NCBI GenBank assembly: GCA_035503975.1
Contig: DATJST010000084.1
Coordinates: 1-18,829 of the forward strand
DNA from: DATJMJ01 sp035503975
GTDB lineage: Bacteria; Actinomycetota; Acidimicrobiia; Acidimicrobiales; Palsa-688
Length of the DNA stretch: 18,829 bases
Reading direction: 5' to 3'
Position numbers and translations under genes: made by a program. Positions 13,879-18,829 of the stretch are shown piece after piece. The notes beneath the pieces were generated by a model. It had not been told where the DNA came from. It ran no database searches and saw nothing but the letters and a program-made list of their open reading frames with translations. How positions within the stretch are numbered: position 1 is the first letter of the stretch; each line of letters starts with the position of its first letter.

Positions 13879-14292
13879 ATGACCAGAAGCCTGGGCGAGA
13901 TCGGCCTGGCGGTGAAGCGATTGCAGATGCGCCACCATCGCGCCATCGACTCGGCATTGACACCTCTCGAGTTGAGCCTGGTACAGTGGGACGCCCTGCG
14001 GCACCTCAAGGCAAACCCCAAGGCCTCGTTGCATGACCTGGCGCTGCTCACGTTCCAGACGGACCAATCATTTGGCGCGCTCGCGGCCCGGATGGTGGAC
14101 CGAGGTCTCATCGAGCGCGTCAACGGCCCCGGGAGGGCGGTCCTCCATAGGTTGACCCCAAAAGGCGAGAGTGCCCGTCGAGCCGGCACAACCATCGTGA
14201 ACCGGGTCCTGGCGGCCTCGTTCGCGGCGCTGTCCCCCAGTCAACTGGCCACCTTCGACGCATTGCTCGTCCAGCTACTCGGTCCGGGATAG
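13879..14292 (+). CDS. MarR-family transcriptional regulator
   Basis: This is a winged helix-turn-helix regulator of the MarR family, which bind palindromic DNA as dimers and release it on binding a small, often aromatic or oxidising ligand. The 137-residue product has the typical layout: an N-terminal dimerisation helix (SLGEIGLAVKRLQMRHH), the HTH region with LTPLELSLVQWDALRHLKANP, ASLHDLALLTFQTDQSFGALAARMVDRGLIERV as recognition helix and wing approach, the wing GPGRAVLHRLTPKG, and a C-terminal dimerisation helix ending LLVQLLGPG. The wing Arg and the LTPKG strand are conserved in the family. It is divergent from the alpha/beta hydrolase gene and the region between holds two palindromes, so autoregulation and control of the hydrolase are likely. 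The ligand is unknown. Confidence 0.9.
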   Translation: MTRSLGEIGLAVKRLQMRHHRAIDSALTPLELSLVQWDALRHLKANPKASLHDLALLTFQTDQSFGALAARMVDRGLIERVNGPGRAVLHRLTPKGESARRAGTTIVNRVLAASFAALSPSQLATFDALLVQLLGPG

Positions 14293-14321
14293 CCGGCGAC
14301 CCCAGCCACCAGCCCGGACCG
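14280..14321 (+). terminator. Inverted repeat across the MarR stop codon
   Basis: CGGTCCGGG at 14280-14288 and CCCGGACCG at 14313-14321 form a perfect 9-bp stem around 24 nt, with the stop codon of the MarR gene in the loop. No U-run follows, as is common in high-GC actinobacterial terminators. It is probably a transcription-end or stability hairpin. Confidence 0.5.
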
Positions 14322-14341
14322 CTCTGACGGAGACAACCGTG

Positions 14342-14377
14342 CTCGTGGCTCCCCTTCGCCAAGCCCAGAGCCACGAG
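14342..14377. repeat. Perfect 10-bp inverted repeat, possible bidirectional terminator
   Basis: CTCGTGGCTC at 14342-14351 and its exact complement GAGCCACGAG at 14368-14377 enclose 16 nt. It lies 20 bases after the previous hairpin, between two convergent transcription units (MarR and ROK genes), where a bidirectional terminator is expected. There is no T-run on either side. Confidence 0.5.
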
Positions 14378-14410
14378 TTGCAGGTACACCTAGTGCCGGT
14401 GCTGTTCGGT
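14369..14410 (+). pseudogene. Possible RibD/DHFR-like gene relic
   Basis: The plus-strand frame starting at 14339 reads SHELQVHLVPVLFG here, close to the conserved strand-turn of RibD C-terminal/dihydrofolate-reductase-like proteins. There the usual continuation is GxGxRLF, but here the frame continues RARPGQDV, so the resemblance stops. It is only 14 residues long and could be chance. If real, it is a fragment of a lost oxidoreductase gene. Confidence 0.25.
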
Positions 14411-14652
14411 AGAGCACGGCCCGGTCAAGACGTGGCCCAAGGTGAGGACGCGAAGTTCGGCACCGTCAAAAAAGTGGCCAGGACATTACTGTTTCGACCC
14501 TCGACACCAAGGCCCGCCTGGTACGGCCTACGAAGACCTCAGGGTGCTCGCGTGACGGCGGGCCTTCCGGGTCGTGCGCCAGATGTACTCGGCCTCCCAG
14601 CCATATGCGGGGATGGTCCCCTGTGCTCAGAAGCCTTTACTTCTCGGCCCAC

Positions 14653-15906
14653 CTAGCGCCCCAGTGCGAGCTTTTGGTACTTGGCGGCTCCGATAACGGG
14701 GGGGGTGCCTCCGTTGGCCAGCAGCTCGTCCACCACGAGGGTGGAGGCGCCGAGGGCGACGGCTTCGGCTCCGAGCTGTCCCACCTCTATGCTCACCCGG
14801 TTGGCCGTGTACTCCAGAGCCTGCTCGCGCATCGCGCGGCGGATATTGGCGAGCAGCGGCGTCCCCAGCTTCAAGCCGAGCCAACCGCCGATAATGATCT
14901 TCTCGGGATTGAACAAGTTGACCAGGTTGGCTGCACCGATCCCGAAGTACTTGCCGGCTCGGTCGAGCGCCGCACCCGCCGCTTCGTGGGTGCGGGCCGC
15001 CTTCAGGAACGCATCCACCCACTCCTCAGAGTCGGGGTCGGACAGGGGATAGGCATCCGGGTCGGTGCGGTACCACTCCTCGAGCAGGGCGCCGCCACCG
15101 ATGTAGGCCTCGACACAGCCCGATCCCCCGCAGCGGCATTGCTTGCCCTCGGCGACGATGCTCGTGTGGCCCCACTCCCCCGCGCTCGACGCCGAACCGC
15201 GGTAGATCGTCCCGTTGGTGAATATCGCGGCGCCGACGCCGGTCCCCCAGAGCGCGACTATGGCGTGGCTCACCCCCCGGCCCGCGCCAAGCCACATCTC
15301 GGCCTGGCCGAGAGCCTTGGCCCCGTTGTCTGCGAACACCGGCAGGTGGGCACGCTGGCGGATCATCGCCTCGAGGGGTACATCGCGCCAGCCAATGTTG
15401 GGGGCGTGGACCCGAGATTCGCCGTCGTGCTCGGCCACTACGCCAGGTACGGCGACCCCGACGCCCAGCAGGCGCCTCCCCTCTTCATTGAACTGGGCTT
15501 GGAGCTTCTCGATCGCCCCGGAGATCTGGTCGATGGCCACCTCGGCGTCATGGTGCTGGGGGTGCAGCGGCACCTCAACGGCGGCTACGACCCGCATGTG
15601 CAGGTCGAAGGCTTCAACGCGGATGCAGGTCTCGCCCACCTCGACGCCGATGACCGAACCGAAATCGGGGTTGACCTCGAGCAGCACCCGCGGGCGGCCG
15701 CCGTCGGACTCCTCCAGGCCGACCTCGCAGATGAGGCCTTCCTCGAGCAGCGCGGCAGTGACGTTGGTCACGCTGCCGCTGCTCAACCCGGTGATCTGCG
15801 CCAGCGCCACGCGATTGAGCGAGCCCTGCAGGAACAACCGGCGAAGGACTGCCCCACGGTTGACCCTGCGCAGGTCACGGACAGTGGCCCTGCCCTTAGT
15901 GCTCAC
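14653..15906 (-). CDS. ROK-family transcriptional regulator (kinase-type site lost)
   Basis: This is a sugar-responsive repressor of the NagC/Mlc/XylR class: an N-terminal winged helix plus a ROK (sugar kinase-like) sensor domain. The 417 residues start at GTG 15906, with GAGAGAAG about ten bases upstream. The HTH is at about 32-57 (ALAQITGLSSGSVTNVTAALLEEGLI). The sensor shows the NGTIYRGSASSAGEWGH stretch and the zinc motif H247...C257-x-C259-x4-C264. Two kinase features are altered: the phosphate-binding DxGxT position reads EVGET (about 89-93), and the catalytic Asp of the ENDxN motif appears to be Gly195 (ADNGAKAL). So it is a regulator, not a kinase. A sugar such as glucose, xylose or a beta-glucoside product is a plausible effector. 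The transporter-glycosidase operon is the most obvious target in the window, but this is not shown. It may also control itself. Confidence 0.9.
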   Translation of the reverse strand: MSTKGRATVRDLRRVNRGAVLRRLFLQGSLNRVALAQITGLSSGSVTNVTAALLEEGLICEVGLEESDGGRPRVLLEVNPDFGSVIGVEVGETCIRVEAFDLHMRVVAAVEVPLHPQHHDAEVAIDQISGAIEKLQAQFNEEGRRLLGVGVAVPGVVAEHDGESRVHAPNIGWRDVPLEAMIRQRAHLPVFADNGAKALGQAEMWLGAGRGVSHAIVALWGTGVGAAIFTNGTIYRGSASSAGEWGHTSIVAEGKQCRCGGSGCVEAYIGGGALLEEWYRTDPDAYPLSDPDSEEWVDAFLKAARTHEAAGAALDRAGKYFGIGAANLVNLFNPEKIIIGGWLGLKLGTPLLANIRRAMREQALEYTANRVSIEVGQLGAEAVALGASTLVVDELLANGGTPPVIGAAKYQKLALGR

Positions 15907-16032
15907 AACGTACCCACTTCTCTCAAACCTTAGTTCATATTACGTCGCTGAGCCGGGTGGAGCGAGCCGGAGACCAAAGACGCAGCCCTTGAGGCCTTAC
16001 ACGTAACGTGGCAGCACCGGGACGTAGCTTTC

Positions 16033-17223
16033 TCAGTCTGCCACAGTGCCAGTCCGGTCGGGGGGACGATCGGCCGCCGGCTTGCCACTGGCCTCTTGGG
16101 TTGCCTGGCCCGCTTTTGGTGCCGCGGCACGCGAGGGAGCCCGGTTGGGCGGCCGCCGCACGGCGATGGTCTCCGCCGGCCAGCGCCGGGGCCCCGACCA
16201 CGGGGCGGGTACTGCACTGATGTGACGGGCCAGCTCGTAGGCCAGGCTTTCGTAGTTGACGCGCCAACCCCGGAAGTGGGGCCAGGCTTCGGCGGCATCG
16301 CGCTCAATGGGGAAACCGACGGCTCGCAACTGGTCGACGGCGCCTGCAAACTCAGCGAACGTGAGGTTTATATCGGCGTCGGGGTCAGGATCCTGCTCGG
16401 CTCGGATGCCGAGCGCGCCGCCGATCTCACGCATGGCCACGAAGCCCATGCGGATGGCCCGGCGGGGCTCGATCCGCTCCCGGCTCGGGCACAGGGCGAG
16501 CAGCATGGCGGCAGAGTCCATGACGGCCAAGAGGCTGATGAGCCACGAGGACAAGGCGTGAGGCGAGCGGAACCGGACCAGCACCGGGTAGTTGGAGTGG
16601 CTCTCGGCCACGTCGGCGGCCCAGCGCTCCCAGCGGACGTACAGCTCGGGTAGGTCATCGCTCAGCACAGCCACCCCGTAGCGGGTCCGGACCAGGAGCT
16701 CCGGCCCCCACGCGGGTGTACCGGCACGGGCGCCGAGCAGGGTCACCTCGGTCTCGCGCCGGTTGTACGCCGAGTAGAGCGTAGGAAGGTAGGAGATCTG
16801 GAGAGCCACGACGACGAGCCCGGTGGCGGCGGCGAGGACATCGATCGCGATCGGGCCTGCATGCTGGGTGACCACAAAGCCGAGGGTGAACATCGAGCTC
16901 GCCACTTCCTCGAACGAACGCCCGACGTTGCCCGTGACCGGCCAAAGCACGAGCGCGTAGCCGAGCTCGAAACCAGCCAGCCAGCCGAACAGCTGGGCGA
17001 GCAGCACCGCTGAGGCCTGGGCGGCCAAGATGCGGTCCTTGTTCTCGTAGGACCGGACCCTGCCGGCCAAGCTCCGGAAAACGAGGTCGACGCCGGTGTC
17101 CACGACCGCTGTCAGCAGCGTTCGCTGGGCGCGGGGGATAACCAACGACCGCACGATATTGGTCGTCACCGAAACAACGACGACGGCTCCAACGGCGACG
17201 ATCAGGACGTGCAGGACGAGCAC
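16033..17223 (-). CDS. Ion-channel-like integral membrane protein
   Basis: I read this as a membrane protein of 396 residues with a pore-domain-like N-terminal half, but I am not sure of the family. Hydrophobic segments lie at about 4-24, 68-96 and 124-147. Between the second and third is SFEEVASSMFTLGFVVTQHAGP, the position and shape of a potassium-channel pore helix and filter (TVGYGD in real channels), but with FVV in place of YGD. A soluble domain follows: TRYGVAVLSDDLPELYVRWERWAADVAESHSNYPVLVRFRSP, a long helical part, and a basic Pro/Ala-rich tail after about residue 360. The start is GTG 17223, weakly supported. Homologues of this shape occur in actinobacteria as hypothetical proteins. 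It is 73 bases downstream of the small HTH gene and 126 bases upstream of the ROK start, on the same strand. Alternatives are a degenerate channel or a gated transporter subunit. Confidence 0.6.
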   Translation of the reverse strand: MLVLHVLIVAVGAVVVVSVTTNIVRSLVIPRAQRTLLTAVVDTGVDLVFRSLAGRVRSYENKDRILAAQASAVLLAQLFGWLAGFELGYALVLWPVTGNVGRSFEEVASSMFTLGFVVTQHAGPIAIDVLAAATGLVVVALQISYLPTLYSAYNRRETEVTLLGARAGTPAWGPELLVRTRYGVAVLSDDLPELYVRWERWAADVAESHSNYPVLVRFRSPHALSSWLISLLAVMDSAAMLLALCPSRERIEPRRAIRMGFVAMREIGGALGIRAEQDPDPDADINLTFAEFAGAVDQLRAVGFPIERDAAEAWPHFRGWRVNYESLAYELARHISAVPAPWSGPRRWPAETIAVRRPPNRAPSRAAAPKAGQATQEASGKPAADRPPDRTGTVAD

Positions 17224-17296
17224 GCCCCCAGTCTGTCCTGTGCTCGGCGGCCTCGCCTACGGTGCGCGCACTAGGGCGGCCCGGCGCTGCTGACGC

Positions 17297-17653
17297 TCAG
17301 CGCTGCCTACCACCGTGCTCGCGCATCAGGGTCGTGACGCGCTGGTGGCTGACCCCGAACATGCGCGAAATGCTGCTGGTCCGAAAGCCTTCGATGTGCA
17401 GCTGGCGCACCAGTGCTCGTCGCAGACCGGCGGACGCGCTCAGTACCGTACGGGCGATCTCGCCGCTCATTTGCAGGATCCGGGGCCATTGCCCCGACGA
17501 CATGGCCGCGCCGGCCGGGGTTCCTCCGGCTCGCTCCTCGCTGGCCAGTCGCGAGTCGTGTGCCAATTGACGGCTCTGCACAACCACCCGGTCGGCGGCG
17601 TCGGCCATATTGTCCAGAGCGGCCTGCACTGGGTCGGGCGGGGTGCCGGGCAC
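17297..17653 (-). CDS. Small helix-turn-helix protein
   Basis: A predicted 118-residue protein, read from GTG 17653. No ribosome site is clear, and the frame stays open for at least about 150 bases upstream without a normal start codon, so the N-terminus is uncertain. Residues about 20-35 and 55-75 look helical. The C-terminal 81-112 region, LVRQLHIEGFRTSSISRMFGVSHQRVTTLM, is a homeodomain-like or sigma-region-4-like HTH, with the pattern ISRMFGVSHQRV as turn and recognition helix. A flexible Ala/Gly/Thr stretch lies at about 40-52. It could be a DNA-binding protein controlling neighbouring genes. There are only 73 bases to the channel-like gene downstream, on the same strand. Function not assigned. 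Confidence 0.6.
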   Translation of the reverse strand: MPGTPPDPVQAALDNMADAADRVVVQSRQLAHDSRLASEERAGGTPAGAAMSSGQWPRILQMSGEIARTVLSASAGLRRALVRQLHIEGFRTSSISRMFGVSHQRVTTLMREHGGRQR

Positions 17654-17812
17654 AGCGAACTGGGCCGAGTTCTCTTTGCTCTCTTGTTCTTGCGGGGACG
17701 GAGATGATGGAACCTGATCTGGAATAGCTAGTCCCCTACCCGTGGCGCTGGTGCCACAAACCCGCCCACGAACCGGTGGCAGGCCAGGTTCTCCAAGGCA
17801 ATGCCCGGTTTT

Positions 17813-18670
17813 TCAAGTGGGCGAGACGTAGCCAGAAAGTGGTGCGCTGTGGTGCTGCGTATCCCCAAAATACTCGTCGGTTTGCACCTCAACCGCACTG
17901 AAGCCGGTCAAATCACCATCACCATTTATGGCAATCGGGCCACGCTGGCCGCGTTGGTAACCGATCACGACCGCTACGTGTGAGGCGACAAGGGCCGCCG
18001 GGTTGAGACCGTAAACCGCTACGTCCCCCGGTCGGGGCACGTAGCCGCTGCCTACCGGGTACCAGGTGCCGTGCTCGCGTGCCCATTCGTAAAAGCTGGC
18101 CGCGGAGGAATTGATGAAACCGTTCTTGTACTGGTAATTGACCGGTACGCCAGCTTTTTGCCAAACCCAGGCCGCAAAATCCGCGCACCATTCTTCGCTC
18201 AGCTCGCCGGGACCGCAGGTCGCCGCTCCTGAGGCCCAATAGGCGCTGTACTTGTTGCAGTACGTGCTGGGAGGGTCTGTACGGTAACCGAGCTGGCTCT
18301 CAGCCAGCTGCACGATACGGGCCCGCAGGGCGGGGAGGTTGCCAACTGCCGGGACGGCCACCGGGCGTCCTCCCGGCGGACGAAGGACTGTTGCACCGCC
18401 TCCCCCGCCCCGGAGCGAGCGCACTTCCAACCCGCCGAGGACGGCGGCTCCAATGATGGCCAGGACCGCCAGCGCGGCGACGCGACGCCGCCGGCGCCAC
18501 TGGGCACGGGGGCTCTGGCGCTGGCCCGGGCGCTGCCGTCCCGGGGGCGCCCCGTAGCCCGGGCGCGGGCCTGCACGGGGCGCCGTAGGTGCTTGACGAG
18601 AACCGGCGTCCCCGAGCTCGAGCAGCTCACGCACCCGCATCAGTGTGGCGCCAATTCCTGACACGGCCAT
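17813..18670 (-). CDS. Membrane-anchored CHAP-domain peptidoglycan hydrolase
   Basis: A CHAP (NlpC/P60-related cysteine amidase/peptidase) protein, which cuts the peptide part of peptidoglycan. The 285 residues have a cytoplasmic, Pro/Arg/Gln-rich N-terminal tail (about 1-60), one hydrophobic segment (about 64-81) of the type II signal-anchor kind, a Gly/Pro-rich linker and an extracellular catalytic domain from about 115. Catalytic Cys162 is in SEEWCADFAAWVWQKAG and His231 in SHVAVVIGY; Asn249 in INGDGD may be the third residue. AESQLGYR is the usual domain opening. The start is uncertain: ATG 18670 lacks a ribosome site, and an internal ATG at residue 11 has AGGAA upstream. It is 159 bases upstream of the HTH gene. 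Likely job: wall remodelling at division or a secretion site. No phage or conjugation gene is near. Confidence 0.85.
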   Translation of the reverse strand: MAVSGIGATLMRVRELLELGDAGSRQAPTAPRAGPRPGYGAPPGRQRPGQRQSPRAQWRRRRRVAALAVLAIIGAAVLGGLEVRSLRGGGGGATVLRPPGGRPVAVPAVGNLPALRARIVQLAESQLGYRTDPPSTYCNKYSAYWASGAATCGPGELSEEWCADFAAWVWQKAGVPVNYQYKNGFINSSAASFYEWAREHGTWYPVGSGYVPRPGDVAVYGLNPAALVASHVAVVIGYQRGQRGPIAINGDGDLTGFSAVEVQTDEYFGDTQHHSAPLSGYVSPT

Positions 18671-18671
18671 T

Positions 18672-18696
18672 AACCCGGTTCACCGGGTACCCGGTT
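18672..18696. promoter_or_regulatory. Palindromic operator-like site upstream of the CHAP gene
   Basis: ACCGGGTACCCGGT at 18682-18695 is a perfect 14-bp palindrome, and AACCCGGTT at 18672-18680 is a second, shorter one. ACCCGGTT is repeated directly at 18673-18680 and 18689-18696. The sites abut the CHAP start at 18670, a typical repressor or activator position. Confidence 0.5.
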
Positions 18697-18829
18697 GCAC
18701 AGCGCGCGGCGGACGGGCCCGGCCAGCTGGGCTGCCGGCGAGCGGGGCAGCGCGGCTGCGGGGCAGCGGGACGGCGGTTAGCGGACTGGCAAGCCGGCGA
18801 ATGCGGCGACCACGCCCACTACGCCCGCG
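18697..18829. other. GC-rich non-coding end of the window
   Basis: No ORF or promoter is visible here. The sequence is a string of short GC-rich repeats such as CGGGGCAGCG and GCGGCTGCGGGGCAGCGG. It is probably the upstream region of the CHAP gene or the edge of a gene beyond the window. Confidence 0.4.

Larger units (their letters stand above)
14293..14652. other. Gene-free stretch with inverted repeats and a possible relic
   Basis: These 360 bases between the MarR stop and the stop of the opposing ROK gene hold no ORF I accept. They include the second half of the hairpin over the MarR stop, a 10-bp inverted repeat at 14342-14377, and a short fragment (14369-14410) reading SHELQVHLVPVLFG that resembles the RibD/DHFR-type domain end (DELxxHxVPVLLG). 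The rest of that frame, up to 14656, is unlike any protein I know and overlaps the ROK stop. Nothing recognisable lies in 14411-14652. Confidence 0.5.

Noticed and set aside
14605..15933. A 442-residue plus-strand frame antisense to the ROK gene.
   Set aside because: The ROK gene has all family motifs in the minus strand; the long antisense frame is a normal artefact of high third-position GC.

Overview
The window is high-GC bacterial DNA. Codons are strongly GC at the third position, GTG and TTG starts are frequent, and several genes lack a Shine-Dalgarno and sit just behind a TAnnnT box, as in leaderless actinobacterial genes. Secreted proteins have Sec-type signals, and a CHAP wall hydrolase fits a monoderm wall. 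Actinomycetota is the best guess, perhaps an Acidimicrobiia-like lineage. No rRNA, tRNA, CRISPR array, insertion sequence or phage gene was seen.

Layout. (1) 1-657: the 3' part of an ABC-2 exporter permease, followed by a 364-nt non-coding leader with inverted repeats and a good sigma70-type promoter. (2) 1022-8229: the core of the window, an Opp/Dpp-type importer (family 5 binding protein, two permeases, two ATPases) followed by a cytoplasmic GH1 beta-glycosidase. Together they look like an uptake-and-hydrolysis route for beta-linked oligosaccharides: capture outside, ATP-driven import, hydrolysis inside. (3) 8245-10041, minus strand: a large secreted protein of unknown function, convergent with the glycosidase. 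(4) 10158-12917: a GtrA-like membrane protein with a probable C-terminal frameshift, a nitroreductase, a divergent enolase-superfamily sugar-acid dehydratase and a decayed epimerase/SDR tail. (5) 12975-14292: an alpha/beta hydrolase divergent from a MarR regulator, with two palindromes between them. (6) 14293-14652: a gene-free stretch with two strong inverted repeats and a possible gene relic. (7) 14653-18670, minus strand: a ROK transcription factor, a channel-like membrane protein, a small HTH protein and a CHAP-domain hydrolase.

How the genes may work together. The transporter-glycosidase block reads as one catabolic unit, and the ROK protein, which has lost the kinase signature, is the obvious local candidate for its sugar-responsive regulator, although it lies about 6.4 kb away. 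The dehydratase would extend catabolism to sugar acids. The hydrolase and MarR pair looks like a self-contained regulated module. The segment from 10.1 to 14.7 kb holds at least one convincing and two possible gene relics, which suggests a decaying accessory region between two more stable blocks.

I did not find a clear undescribed defence or mobile system. The items most worth a second look are the cysteine-free non-lipoprotein binding protein, the unknown WT-repeat secreted protein, the frameshifted GtrA tail, the channel-like protein with an altered filter, and the pseudogene relics.
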